A stretch of 64,000 nt of DNA from Massilia agrisoli (GCF_020831365.1 NZ_JAJHPV010000022.1:50392-114391), one strand, 5' to 3'; numbered from the stretch's first letter, positions 32,735 through 42,509 are shown. Numbers and translations: made by a program. Notes: a model not told the origin generated them from the letters alone.

Positions 32735-32744
32735 GAGCTATTGC

Positions 32745-35450
32745 TTAGAAACGATAGCCGAGGCGGACGTGCCAGCGGCGGCCGAGCAGGTCGTAAGTCA
32801 TCGTGTCGGTGTTGCCGTCAGTCCAGCTCTGGATGTAAGGCGGCGCCTTGTCGAGCAGGTTGTCGACACCAAACGACAGCGTCATCGCTTTGTCGAACGC
32901 GTACTTCACGCTGGCGTTATGGTACGCCACGCTCGGAGCGCGCGCACCGATGTCGCCGGCCGATGCGTTGATGTCGTCAGCTTTGCCGATGTACTGGATG
33001 TTGTACGAACCAGACCATGGACCGTTCGCCAGCGTCATCCCGGTGGCAGCGCGCCATTGGGCATAGCTGCCTTGGCCGCCGGTGATCTTGCCAGCGTACT
33101 CGATGGTTTCGCCGCCAGGGAAAGGCGTGACGTCGAAGCGGTTCAGGCGCGACACGTCGGCATTGAGCGCCACGTTCCAGCCATAGGCCTTGAAGTCATA
33201 CAGCGCGCCCAGGTCGATGCCCGACACCCGCTGCTGCGCGGCGTTGGCCGGCTGCGACGACAGGAAGTTGATCTCGCCGGTCGCCGGGTCGCGCGTGAAG
33301 CTTGCCGGGCTGCAGAAGATGTGCGCCAGCCCTGGTGAGTTGTAGCACACCGACAGCTTGGTCGAGCCCGGCACCGTTTCGATCGCGTTGTTGATCTCGA
33401 TGTTGAAGTAGTCGAGGGTCAGCGTGACCGATTTGGACGGCGTCCATACCGCGCCCACGGTAAAGGTGTCGGCGTCTTCCGGCTCCAGGTTGACGTTGCC
33501 GCCACCGGTGGTCAGGATCGACGGGCCGAACTGCTTGAAGCCAACCGGTACGCGCGAAGCCTGGCAGTTCTTGTAGATGTTCGAGTTCGGGTCTTGCAGG
33601 TTCCAGCTGTTGCAAGGATCGGTCGTGGTCAGGTTGCCCTCGGACACGCCGCCGAACAGTTCCGGCACGTTCGGCACGCGGAATGCGGTCGAGCGGTTGG
33701 CGCGCACCTTCAGCGACGGGATCACTTGCCAGTCCAGGCCCAGCTTGTAGGTGCTCTTGGAGCCGAACAGGCTGTAGTCCGAATAGCGCGCGGCGGCGTT
33801 CATGGTCAGCGAGTCGACCATTGGCAGCTCGGCCAGCAGCGGTACCGACAGTTCCGCGAACACTTCACGGGCGCTGTACTCGCCGGCGATCGGGTCCTGG
33901 CGGTTGGTGTTGGCCGCGCCGGACACGATCAGGCTGTCCGGATCGCGCCAGCCTTTTTCCTGGCGATATTCGAAGCCCGACGCAAAGCCGACCGCGCCAG
34001 CAGGCATGTTGAACAGTTCGCCGCTGACGCCGGCGTTAAAGCTCTTCTGGTCATTGCCGCCGGTGTCGCGGGTGTCGAAGTGAATATAGTCGAGCACCGC
34101 AGGGCTGAGGTTGCCGTAGCCGAGATAGTTGCCGCAAGGCGCCGACGTTGGCGTCTTGCCGCAGTTGGCGGCGTCCAGCGTCGCGTCAACACGGTCGAGG
34201 TTGATGATGTTGGTCATGCCGTCGATGCCGGTGTTGCGTCCCCAGTTGACCGACGTCGACCAGTCCCACTTGTTGTTGATGTGGCCGTTCAGGCCGGTGG
34301 CGATGCGGAAGGTATTGGTTTCCTGGAAGAAGGTGCGCGGACCGACTTCGGCCACGCGGCGGCGTTCGAGGGTCAGGTCCTGTCCGGTCGGGTTGGTCGG
34401 GTGCGAGGCCGCGATGCGGATCGGGCGGTTGGCGCCGATGGCGCCCGGGGTGGCAAGCTGTTCCGACTTGCGGTTGGTGAACATCAGTTCGGTAAACAGC
34501 GCGACGTGGTCGGTCAGGCGGGTGTTGCCGAACGCTGACACGCCGATGCGCTTGATCGGATTGACTGCATTCAGGAAAGGATTGCTGTTGTAGCCGTGCT
34601 TGGCTGCGGAGTAGGTCTCGAAACCGCGCGGGTTGCCGGCCGGATCCTGGTTGAAGTTGACGCGGCGGCCGTCGGCCAGGCGCGCGCGGCCGCCGATGGT
34701 CGCGGAGCTGCCGCTGCACACCAGTTTGCCGTCCTCTTCGAACAGGGCGCAGGGCGCGCGCGATGCCAGGTTCACCTCGCCGCTTTCCGAATAATTAAGC
34801 GACGCCATCATCGAGCTGCGCTCGCCGCGGGTGCCCCAGACCAGGTCGGCGGACTTCTCTTCGCCGTCGCCTTCGGCCGTCTTGCCGTAGCGGACCGCCA
34901 TTTCCACGCCGTCGATGGCTTTCTTGGTGATGATGTTGACTACGCCGGCCACCGCATCGGCGCCGTAGATGGCCGATGCGCCGTCCTTCAGTACCTCGAC
35001 GCGCTCGATCATCGCGATCGGGATCATGTTCAGGTCGACCGAGCTGTTGGCGCCGGTGCCGCCTGCGACGACGCGGCGGCCGTTCAGCAGCACCAGGGTG
35101 CGGTCGATGCCGAGGCCGCGCAGGTTGACCTGGGTGGTGCCGTAGCCGTTGCTGGTCCAGTAAGCGCTGCTCTGGTTGCCCGCGGTGCCTGCGGAGGAGG
35201 GCATGCGCTGGAGCAGGGTTTCGACCGAGATCGCGCCCGAGCGCTGGATGGTTTCGGCATCGATCACGGTGACCGGGCCGACGCCGGAAATCTGGGCTTG
35301 TTTGAGGTTGATGCGGCTACCCGTGATCTGTACGCGCTCGATCGGAATCATTTCGAGGGTACTGCCGGTAGCCGGCTGTTGTGCGTAGGCGCCATTGCTG
35401 AGGAGCAAAAGGCCGAGTGCAGTTGCTGTTGGAACGTTTTTATAAGACAT
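32745..35450 (-). CDS. TonB-dependent outer-membrane receptor
   Basis: The 901-aa protein has a signal peptide (cleaved near AYA-QQ, residue 24). A plug domain spans about 45-180: RVQITGSRI, NLRGLGIDRTLVLLNGRRV, IERVEVLKDGASAIYGADAVAGVVNIITK. A 22-strand type barrel ends in Phe (LGRRWHVRLGYRF). It imports a ligand with TonB energy; the ITGSRI start is typical of the large TonB receptors of this bacterial group, whose substrates range from siderophores to glycans and cannot be told here. Two PepSY proteins downstream favour a metal chelate reduced in the periplasm. An FNR/CRP-type box lies upstream. Confidence 0.9.
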   Translation of the reverse strand: MSYKNVPTATALGLLLLSNGAYAQQPATGSTLEMIPIERVQITGSRINLKQAQISGVGPVTVIDAETIQRSGAISVETLLQRMPSSAGTAGNQSSAYWTSNGYGTTQVNLRGLGIDRTLVLLNGRRVVAGGTGANSSVDLNMIPIAMIERVEVLKDGASAIYGADAVAGVVNIITKKAIDGVEMAVRYGKTAEGDGEEKSADLVWGTRGERSSMMASLNYSESGEVNLASRAPCALFEEDGKLVCSGSSATIGGRARLADGRRVNFNQDPAGNPRGFETYSAAKHGYNSNPFLNAVNPIKRIGVSAFGNTRLTDHVALFTELMFTNRKSEQLATPGAIGANRPIRIAASHPTNPTGQDLTLERRRVAEVGPRTFFQETNTFRIATGLNGHINNKWDWSTSVNWGRNTGIDGMTNIINLDRVDATLDAANCGKTPTSAPCGNYLGYGNLSPAVLDYIHFDTRDTGGNDQKSFNAGVSGELFNMPAGAVGFASGFEYRQEKGWRDPDSLIVSGAANTNRQDPIAGEYSAREVFAELSVPLLAELPMVDSLTMNAAARYSDYSLFGSKSTYKLGLDWQVIPSLKVRANRSTAFRVPNVPELFGGVSEGNLTTTDPCNSWNLQDPNSNIYKNCQASRVPVGFKQFGPSILTTGGGNVNLEPEDADTFTVGAVWTPSKSVTLTLDYFNIEINNAIETVPGSTKLSVCYNSPGLAHIFCSPASFTRDPATGEINFLSSQPANAAQQRVSGIDLGALYDFKAYGWNVALNADVSRLNRFDVTPFPGGETIEYAGKITGGQGSYAQWRAATGMTLANGPWSGSYNIQYIGKADDINASAGDIGARAPSVAYHNASVKYAFDKAMTLSFGVDNLLDKAPPYIQSWTDGNTDTMTYDLLGRRWHVRLGYRF

Positions 35451-35890
35451 CTGATCTCCGCTTGATTATTTCTTGTTCGAACCGCTTCGCACGCCAGGCA
35501 TGCGTTACGACGCATTTCCCTAAATCATCAATTGCAAACGACTTCAACCAGTCCGAGGCTTGCGCCTACGACACGGACTTGTATAGACAAATCTGTAAAA
35601 ACACTTTAATCCTTGATTTAAGTCAAGGCAAGCAATCTTTAATTGTAGTGCCAAATAATTGAGAAAATTTGCTCACATCGGCCCTTGTGCAAATTTCATT
35701 CGTCTACTTCAATTTTTTCGGGAAAAATGTAGTTGTTGTGCAACATAATCTGATGGAATAACCCTATTCAACTCGCATGAAATTAGTGCCCTAAGCCAAC
35801 AAAACTGGCCGGATTGAGGGTGAGCGATTCTGACCGTCCCGCCGCCCGGCACGGTAAAATAGCGTCCTTTGCACAGCAGGAAAACGGAAC
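35451..35890. other. AT-rich divergent promoter region between TonB receptor and dnaE
   Basis: This 440-bp gap is clearly AT-richer than its surroundings. It contains the palindrome listed separately at 35613. No gene, riboswitch motif or repeat could be made out, and the dnaE promoter is not obvious. Confidence 0.5.
35613..35626. promoter_or_regulatory. FNR/Dnr-type palindrome
   Basis: TTGATTTAAGTCAA fits the FNR/Dnr-family pattern TTGAT-N4-(A/G)TCAA with one central asymmetry. It is 163 bp upstream of the TonB receptor start and 265 bp upstream of dnaE, so the receptor is the likelier target. No FNR-type protein with Cys ligands is encoded in the window. Confidence 0.5.
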
Positions 35891-38800
35891 ATGAGCATGG
35901 ATGTCCTTGAAGTCGGAAATGAAGCGCAGCTCGCGCCACCCAAGCCAGCCGCCCCGGCCTTTGTCCACCTGCGCGTGCACTCGGAATACTCGATCGTCGA
36001 CGGCCTGGTGCGCATCGACGACGTGGTCGCCTCGGCCGCCAAGGACAAGCAACCGGCGCTGGCGATCACCGACCTGGCCAACCTGTTCGGCATGGTCAAG
36101 TTCTACAAGGCCGCGCGCGGCAAGGGCATCAAGCCGATCATCGGCGTCGACGCCTGGATCTCCAATGACGACAACCGCGACAAGCCAAGCCGCCTGCTGC
36201 TGCTGGCCAAGAACCGCATGGGCTACCTGCAGCTGTGCGACCTGCTGTCGCGCGCGTGGCTGACCAACCAGAACAAGGGCCGCGCCGAGATCCGGCCCGA
36301 ATGGCTCGAAGCGCTGGCCACCAGCGAATCGACCCTGAACCCCGGTGAAGACCAGGGCAATGGCCTGATCGTGCTGTCGGGCGCCCACTTCGGCGACGTC
36401 GGCACCGCCATCGAGAACGGCAACCTGGCGCTGGCCGAACGCTGCGCGCAGCGCTGGGCCGCGGTCTTCCCCGGCCACTTCTACATCGAAGTGCAGCGCG
36501 CCGGCCAGGCCAACCAGGAAGCCCAGGTCCGCCAGGCTGTCGCACTCGCGGCCAAACTTGGCCTGCCGGTGGTCGCGACGCACCCGATCCACTTCCTGTC
36601 GCGCGACGAATTCATCGCCCACGAAGCGCGCACCTGTATCGCCGAAGGCGAGATGCTGGCCAACGCCAAGCGGGTCAAGCGCTTCAACGAAGAGATGTGC
36701 TTCAAGTCGCAGTCCGACATGGCAGAACTGTTTGCCGACATGCCGGCCGCGCTGCAAAACTCGGTCGAAATCGCCAAGCGCTGCAACGTCGTGCTCACGC
36801 TCGGCAAGCCGCAGCTGCCTAACTTCCCGACCCCGCCGGGCATGACGATCGATGAATTCCTGGTCGCCGAATCGAAGGCCGGCCTGGAGCAGCGCCTGCT
36901 GCACCTGTACCCGGACCCGGTCAAGCGCGAAGCCGAGCGCCCGCGCTACGAAGCGCGCCTGAAATTCGAGACCGATACCATCTGCAACATGAAGTTCCCC
37001 GGCTACTTCCTGATCGTTGCGGAGTTCATCAAGTGGGCCAAGGAAAACGGCGTACCGGTAGGCCCGGGCCGCGGTTCGGGCGCGGGCTCGCTGGTGGCGT
37101 ATTCGCTGCTCATTACCGACCTTGACCCGCTGAAGTACAACCTGCTGTTCGAGCGCTTCCTGAACCCCGAACGCGTATCGATGCCCGACTTCGACATTGA
37201 CTTCTGCCAGGAAGGGCGCGACCGCGTCATCCAGCACGTCAAGGACCTGTACGGAAAAGAGGCGGTTTCGCAGATCGCCACCTTCGGTACCATGGCCGCA
37301 AAGGGCGCGATCCGCGACGTCGGCCGCGTGCTCGACTTCGGCTACAACTTCTGCGACGGCGTCTCCAAGCTGATCCCGTTCAAGCCGGGCAAACCGGTGA
37401 CGATTGCGGACGCGATCGAAGAAGAACCGATGCTCAAGGAGCGCCTCGAGAACGAGGAAGAGGTCAAGCAGCTGCTCGACCTCGCGCAGCAGGTCGAAGG
37501 CATCGCCCGTAACATCGGCATGCACGCCGGTGGCGTGCTGATCGCGCCTGGCAAGCTGACCGACTTTTGCCCGCTGTATACCCAGGGCGGCGATTCGGGC
37601 GTGGTCTCGCAGTACGACAAGGACGACGTCGAAGCCGTCGGCCTGGTCAAGTTCGACTTCCTGGGTTTGACGACGCTGACCATCCTGGACCGCGCGGTCC
37701 GCTATATCAAGCAGCTCGACCCGGCGGCCAACGCCAACTTCGCGCTCGAAACGCTGCCGCTCAACGACAAGGCTTCGTACGACCTGCTGACCAAGGCCAA
37801 GACGGTCGCGATTTTCCAGCTGGAGTCGCGCGGCATGCAGGGCATGCTGAAGGACGCGCGTCCCGACCGGTTCGAGGACATCATCGCGCTGGTGGCGCTG
37901 TACCGCCCGGGCCCGATGGACCTGATCCCCGATTTCTGCAAACGCAAGCACGGCGAAAAGTTCGACTATCCCGACCCGCGCACCGAGTCCATCCTGTCCG
38001 AAACCTACGGCATCATGGTGTACCAGGAACAGGTTATGCAGATGGCGCAGATCGTCGGCGGCTACTCGCTGGGCGGCGCCGACATGCTGCGCCGCGCGAT
38101 GGGCAAGAAAAAGGCCGAGGAAATGGCGGAACACCGCGAGATCTTCCGCGCCGGCGCCGCCAAGGATGGCCTGTCGACCGAAAAGGCCGACGAGATCTTC
38201 GACCTGATGGAAAAGTTCGCGGGCTACGGCTTCAACAAGTCGCACGCCGCCGCGTATGCGCTGCTGTCGTACCACACGGCCTACCTGAAGGCGCACCACA
38301 CCGCCGCGTTCATGGCGGCCAACTTGTCGCTGGCGATGGACGACACCGACAAGATCAAGATCCTGGTGGAAGACTGCATCGACGTCTGCAACCTGACCTT
38401 GCTGCCGCCGGATATCAACCACTCCGACTACCGCTTCACGCCCGAAGGCCCGCCGCCTTCGGTGACGGGCAAGCGCGTCACCAACATCCGCTATGGACTT
38501 GGCGCGGTCAAGGGCTCGGGCCAGTCGGCGATTGAAGCGATCATCGCCGCGCGCACCAGCGGCGGTCCGTTCAAGGACCTGTTCGACTTCTGCAAGCGGG
38601 TCGACCGCAAGCAGATCAACCGCCGCACCATCGAATCGCTGATCCGCGCCGGTGCGATGGACTGCTTCGGCGTCGACCGCGCGATTTTGCTGGCGTCGGT
38701 CGCGTTTGCGGTCGAAGTGGCCGACCAGGCGCAGGCTTCGGTCAACCAGGTCAGCCTGTTCGGCGGCGACGACAGCGACCTGGTGGCGCCGCCGGAGTAT

Positions 38801-39445
38801 GTCAAGGCGATGCCGTGGACGGACAAGCAGAAGCTGTCAGAGGAAAAAATCGCGCTCGGCTTCTACCTGTCGGGGCACATGTTCGATTCGTACGCGGGCG
38901 AGGTTAGGCGCTTTGCGCGCACCAAGCTGGCCGACCTCGACCCGTCGCGCGAGCCGCGCATGCTGTGCGGTGTGATTACCGGCGTGCGGCCGCAGATGAC
39001 CCAGCGCGGGAAGATCTTGATCGTCACGCTGGACGACAAGACCGCGGTGGTGGAAGTGACGGTGTACAGCGAAGTGTTCGAGGCGAACAAGAACATCTTC
39101 AAGGAAGATGACTTCCTGCTCGTGGTGGGCAAGGTCTCGGAAGACCGCTTCAACGGCGGACTGCGGATCACGGCGGAAAAGGTGTACGACCTGACTGCGT
39201 CGCGGATCCACTACGGCCGCCAGGTCGGCCTGTTCCTGCCGGCGCCGGTGCCGACGGCGAAGATCGCCGAAGTCTTGAAGCCGCACCGCATGCCCGATGG
39301 CCTGCCGCTCGCGATGCGCCTCAAGCCGGGGGGTGTCGAGTGCACGATTCAGCTGGGGGATGAGTGGCTGGTGGCGCCGTCGGATGCCTTGACCCTGGCG
39401 CTGGAGCAGGTGCTGGGTGCGAAGGAAGTGGCAATCGAGTACTAA
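35891..39445 (+). CDS. dnaE: DNA polymerase III subunit alpha
   Basis: The 1184-aa replicative polymerase matches the usual DnaE length. The PHP domain opens with FVHLRVHSEYSIVDGLVRIDD. The palm has PDFDIDFCQEGRDRVIQHV, holding two catalytic Asp, and KFDFLGLTTLTIL, holding the third. The GPGRGSGAGSLVAYSL and YGFNKSHAAAYALLSYHTAYLKAH motifs follow, and the OB fold lies at about 1000-1080. It polymerises both strands at the fork within the PolIII holoenzyme, bound to the beta clamp. It is transcribed alone, with a convergent ORF6N gene 30 bp downstream. Confidence 0.98.
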   Translation: MSMDVLEVGNEAQLAPPKPAAPAFVHLRVHSEYSIVDGLVRIDDVVASAAKDKQPALAITDLANLFGMVKFYKAARGKGIKPIIGVDAWISNDDNRDKPSRLLLLAKNRMGYLQLCDLLSRAWLTNQNKGRAEIRPEWLEALATSESTLNPGEDQGNGLIVLSGAHFGDVGTAIENGNLALAERCAQRWAAVFPGHFYIEVQRAGQANQEAQVRQAVALAAKLGLPVVATHPIHFLSRDEFIAHEARTCIAEGEMLANAKRVKRFNEEMCFKSQSDMAELFADMPAALQNSVEIAKRCNVVLTLGKPQLPNFPTPPGMTIDEFLVAESKAGLEQRLLHLYPDPVKREAERPRYEARLKFETDTICNMKFPGYFLIVAEFIKWAKENGVPVGPGRGSGAGSLVAYSLLITDLDPLKYNLLFERFLNPERVSMPDFDIDFCQEGRDRVIQHVKDLYGKEAVSQIATFGTMAAKGAIRDVGRVLDFGYNFCDGVSKLIPFKPGKPVTIADAIEEEPMLKERLENEEEVKQLLDLAQQVEGIARNIGMHAGGVLIAPGKLTDFCPLYTQGGDSGVVSQYDKDDVEAVGLVKFDFLGLTTLTILDRAVRYIKQLDPAANANFALETLPLNDKASYDLLTKAKTVAIFQLESRGMQGMLKDARPDRFEDIIALVALYRPGPMDLIPDFCKRKHGEKFDYPDPRTESILSETYGIMVYQEQVMQMAQIVGGYSLGGADMLRRAMGKKKAEEMAEHREIFRAGAAKDGLSTEKADEIFDLMEKFAGYGFNKSHAAAYALLSYHTAYLKAHHTAAFMAANLSLAMDDTDKIKILVEDCIDVCNLTLLPPDINHSDYRFTPEGPPPSVTGKRVTNIRYGLGAVKGSGQSAIEAIIAARTSGGPFKDLFDFCKRVDRKQINRRTIESLIRAGAMDCFGVDRAILLASVAFAVEVADQAQASVNQVSLFGGDDSDLVAPPEYVKAMPWTDKQKLSEEKIALGFYLSGHMFDSYAGEVRRFARTKLADLDPSREPRMLCGVITGVRPQMTQRGKILIVTLDDKTAVVEVTVYSEVFEANKNIFKEDDFLLVVGKVSEDRFNGGLRITAEKVYDLTASRIHYGRQVGLFLPAPVPTAKIAEVLKPHRMPDGLPLAMRLKPGGVECTIQLGDEWLVAPSDALTLALEQVLGAKEVAIEY

Positions 39446-39475
39446 GCGCGTTGCCGGCGTACCGCTAGAAAAACG

Positions 39476-40069
39476 TTATTGCTTGGTACTCGCCGGAGGA
39501 TCGTCGGGAATAACGAAGCCAATGGGCCGCTTCGCAACTGGCTCCGGTGAAGTCATCAGTTCGCGGAGAGCGTCGAGGATGCGCTTGATTTGCTCCTCCG
39601 TCGCATGCTGGAATGCGCTGTGCTCGAAAGTGATTAGTTCCACATTGCATTCCAGGTGATTTAGGCGAAGTGCAAGCTCTTGGGTGGAAACAACCAGCTC
39701 GCGCAATTTCACGAAGGCCCGAACGACGTAGACGGAAACCTGCGTTGCCATGGGGCTATTCAGGATCATCGCCGCCATGATCGCGCCATGCTCGGTGAAG
39801 GCATATGGAAGATAGCGCCTGCCGCCGCGCCCGGCGGACTGGTTCTTTGAGGTCGCAAATTGCGACCTCAAAGCGTCGAACTCTCGCTCATCAATCTGAA
39901 ACATAAAGTCATCAGGGAAGCGTTCCAGATTGCGTTTCACCTGTTCATTGAATCTCTTTGTCGTGACGCCATACAGCTCGGCCAGATGCGAATCGAGCAG
40001 AACCTTCTGCCCCCTCACTATGCAAATGTTGGAGGTAATGGCGTCCAGTGGAAACGGATCAGTGTTCAT
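39476..40069 (-). CDS. ORF6N-domain DNA-binding protein
   Basis: Given as 197 aa from ATG 40069 (MNTDPFPLDAI); an upstream ATG at 40144 would add 25 residues. The ORF6N domain spans about 5-95: IVRGQKVLLDSHLAELYGVTT, then VKRNLERFPDDFMFQI and RYLPYAFTEHGAIMA. A helical C-terminal part follows. ORF6N/KilA-N proteins are phage-type DNA-binding or antirepressor proteins also found as chromosomal singletons. Codon use is less GC-biased than the flanking dnaE and LPS genes, suggesting transfer. The target is unknown. Confidence 0.82.
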   Translation of the reverse strand: MNTDPFPLDAITSNICIVRGQKVLLDSHLAELYGVTTKRFNEQVKRNLERFPDDFMFQIDEREFDALRSQFATSKNQSAGRGGRRYLPYAFTEHGAIMAAMILNSPMATQVSVYVVRAFVKLRELVVSTQELALRLNHLECNVELITFEHSAFQHATEEQIKRILDALRELMTSPEPVAKRPIGFVIPDDPPASTKQ

Positions 40070-40258
40070 GGTGGAGTCTGGCGACTGCCCAATGCGGCAG
40101 GGGCATGGCAGGTGATCTGATGGGAATCCGCAGTTAAGCTCCATGATTTCTCAACTGGACATCGATGGCGGGACATGGATCAAGGGTGCGTACGCTACCT
40201 GGGTCTTTCAGCGGCAGTATTGGCTCACCTTTACTATGCGCAATGGCCGCTTATCGGG

Positions 40259-41089
40259 CTAGCCGTGCTCCGCCAACCCCCGCACCGCCCGCACCGTCCC
40301 GTCCTTCGCCCGCTCCATCACAAGCTTCTTGTTACTCGACTCCTGGTCCCGCTTCGCCTCGCGGTGCCACAGGTGCAGCACTTCCGTCGCAAAAGCCCCT
40401 TCCTTGCGCATCACGCCCGCATTGAACAGCCGGACCACCAGGTCCGAATCCTCGTGCCCCCAGCCGGTAAAGCTTTCGTCGAACCCATTCACTTTTTCCA
40501 GGTCCGACTTCCACACCGCCAGGTTGCAGCTCTTGATGCGGCGCCACGAGAAGCGCCTGCGGTGCCGCCCGATATCCGGCCAGCGCACCATCAGCTGCGC
40601 CACCTTGTTGATATGTCCCTTGAACCGGTACGCCAGCTTGTCGCCCGCGCCGGCCTGGTGCAGGTCGATCCGCTCTGCCAGCACGCGCGCCGTCAGCGCA
40701 GGGCTAAGCAGCACCCGGCTGCCGGAGACCAGGTAACCGCGCCGCGCCAGCTTGCGGTGCTGCGTGATGAAATCGCGCTGCGGAATGCAGTCGCCATCGA
40801 TGAAAACGATATAGTCACCCGCCGCGGCCAGGGTGCCGCGGTTGCGCGCCATCGCAGCGCGAAAACCCTCGTCGGGCTGCCAGACATGGTGCAGGGGCAC
40901 CGGCGAGCGCGATTTCAGGCTGTCGATGCAGTCCTTCGTGTTGGCAGTGGAGCCGTCATCAGCGATAATGATTTCGAAATTTTTATCATCCTGGCCAAAA
41001 CAGGCCTCCACGACCGCTTGCAAAGCGTCCGGCCTGTTGTAAGTCGTAATGACGACGGAAATTGTTGGTGCTTGCTGCATGTCTGCCAT
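40259..41089 (-). CDS. GT2 glycosyltransferase (LPS/outer-core type)
   Basis: The 276-aa GT-A enzyme opens with ISVVITTYNRPDALQ, has IIADDGSTANT for the nucleotide, FIDGDCIPQ as the DxD metal site, and FTGWGHEDSDLVVRLFNAG as the catalytic GWGxED motif of the galactosyltransferase C-type region. Lack of membrane segments indicates a cytoplasmic or peripheral enzyme. It diverges from the O-antigen ligase gene across 47 bp, at the edge of the LPS gene block. The sugar is unknown. Confidence 0.9.
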   Translation of the reverse strand: MADMQQAPTISVVITTYNRPDALQAVVEACFGQDDKNFEIIIADDGSTANTKDCIDSLKSRSPVPLHHVWQPDEGFRAAMARNRGTLAAAGDYIVFIDGDCIPQRDFITQHRKLARRGYLVSGSRVLLSPALTARVLAERIDLHQAGAGDKLAYRFKGHINKVAQLMVRWPDIGRHRRRFSWRRIKSCNLAVWKSDLEKVNGFDESFTGWGHEDSDLVVRLFNAGVMRKEGAFATEVLHLWHREAKRDQESSNKKLVMERAKDGTVRAVRGLAEHG

Positions 41090-41136
41090 GGTGCTTTCAG
41101 TTGCTGAAGGTAGCAGAATATCCCACCTAAGAATGA

Positions 41137-42417
41137 ATGAACAATAACTCGATCAAATTGGCGGACCCAAAACAGGCGGTAATTGGCGTCCTGATCTTTT
41201 TGTTCCCCTTCCTTAGCCTGATTACCCCCTTCGGCATCGGCCTCGCCAGCTTCACTTTCCTGATCGCCGCCCTGTTCTTCCTCAAGCCAGGCCTTGGCGC
41301 GCTGCGCCGCCACTGGCGGGAGGTCCGCTGGGTCGTCATCTTTTTCGCCTTTAATTTTTTCTACACAGTTGCGTGCTTCGCGCTGCGCGACCAGTCGCTG
41401 GGCGATGTGGAAAAACCGGCCCGGATGCTGTTTGCGGTGTCCGCGATGATGCTCGTCATGGCGGTCAAGCCCGAGCGCAAATCCCTGTGGTGGGGCGTGA
41501 TCGGCGGCGCCTTCGTGGCGATGCTGCTGGTCGGCTACCAGCGCGTGGTGCTGGGCGAGGACCGTCCGGGCGGCCTGCTCAATGCCATCACCTTCGGCGA
41601 CATCGCCTTGTCGCTCGGCCTGATCGCGCTGGCCGCGATGATCGACGTGCGCTCGGTGCGCAAGGTGTTCTGGCCCGCCATCGGCGCGCTGGCCGGCCTC
41701 GCGGCATCGACCCTGACCGGCACGCGCGGCGGCTGGCTCGGGCTGGTCTTGTGCGGCCTGCTGTTCATCCAGTACAGCCACGTGCTGAACAACCGGCGCG
41801 TGCGCGCTGTCGTGGCGTTCACCTTTGCGTTCATGGCCGCGACCTATTTCGTTCCCGAGACCGGCGTGCGCGAGCGCGTGCGCCAGGGCATCCTCGACAT
41901 CACCACCTACTTCTCTGGCGGCAGCGCGTTTACCAATGTCGGCGTGCGGCTCGAGTTGTGGAAGGCCGCCGGCATCCTGATCGAGGACGCCGCCGTGCTC
42001 GGGCGCGGCGAGGAGGGCTACCGCAAAGTCCTCGAACCGCTGGTGCGCGAGGGCGAGCTCGATCCGGTGGTGCTGGAAATGCCGCACTTTCATAACGAGG
42101 CGCTGCAGGCCATGGTGACCGGCGGGGTCGTCGGGTTTGCCGCCTGGTTCGGCATGATCCTCGCGCCGTTCGCCTTCTTCACGCGCGCCATGCGCGTCAA
42201 GAACGCCAGCAAGCAGGAGTTCGCGACCGCGCTGGCGGGCATCCTCCTGGTGACCAGCTACTTCGGCTACGGCCTCACGGAAGTGATTTTCTGGTCGGTC
42301 AAGGGCGCCATGTTCTACGCGCTGATGGTGTTCCTGCTGATGGGCTTTTACCTGAACGCGAAAGAGGCCAACGCCAGCGATTCAAGCCGTCATTCCCGCG
42401 AAGGCGGGAATCCATAG
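41137..42417 (+). CDS. O-antigen ligase family membrane protein
   Basis: The 426-aa protein has about eleven hydrophobic segments. A Wzy_C-type region has TLTGTRGGWLGLVLCGLL and a large periplasmic loop with RGEEGYRKVL and PHFHNEALQAMVTGG, where the conserved His/Arg of WaaL ligases lie. Such proteins attach O-antigen to lipid A-core on the periplasmic side. The last eleven residues (SSRHSREGGNP) are encoded by the REP-like element at 42388. The native C-terminus has evidently been replaced or extended by the repeat. Confidence 0.88.
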   Translation: MNNNSIKLADPKQAVIGVLIFLFPFLSLITPFGIGLASFTFLIAALFFLKPGLGALRRHWREVRWVVIFFAFNFFYTVACFALRDQSLGDVEKPARMLFAVSAMMLVMAVKPERKSLWWGVIGGAFVAMLLVGYQRVVLGEDRPGGLLNAITFGDIALSLGLIALAAMIDVRSVRKVFWPAIGALAGLAASTLTGTRGGWLGLVLCGLLFIQYSHVLNNRRVRAVVAFTFAFMAATYFVPETGVRERVRQGILDITTYFSGGSAFTNVGVRLELWKAAGILIEDAAVLGRGEEGYRKVLEPLVREGELDPVVLEMPHFHNEALQAMVTGGVVGFAAWFGMILAPFAFFTRAMRVKNASKQEFATALAGILLVTSYFGYGLTEVIFWSVKGAMFYALMVFLLMGFYLNAKEANASDSSRHSREGGNP

Positions 42418-42465
42418 CACGTCAGCTCATCGATGCTATGGATTCCCGCCTTCGCGGGAATGACG
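42388..42465. repeat. Near-perfect REP-like inverted repeat, family A
   Basis: Two 32-bp arms are exact inverted copies around a 14-bp centre: CGTCATTCCCGCGAAGGCGG ... and its complement. This is the best-preserved member in the window. It begins inside the O-antigen ligase reading frame and ends 45 bp before the next gene. Confidence 0.93.
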
Positions 42466-42509
42466 TGGCTCGGTTTGACAGTATTGACGATAAAAAGAGA
42501 TACTTGGAC

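Noticed and set aside
42438..42509. Upstream start for the GT4-like gene (MDSRLRGND...)
   Set aside because: Those codons lie in the REP-like repeat; the ATG at 42510 is the sensible start.
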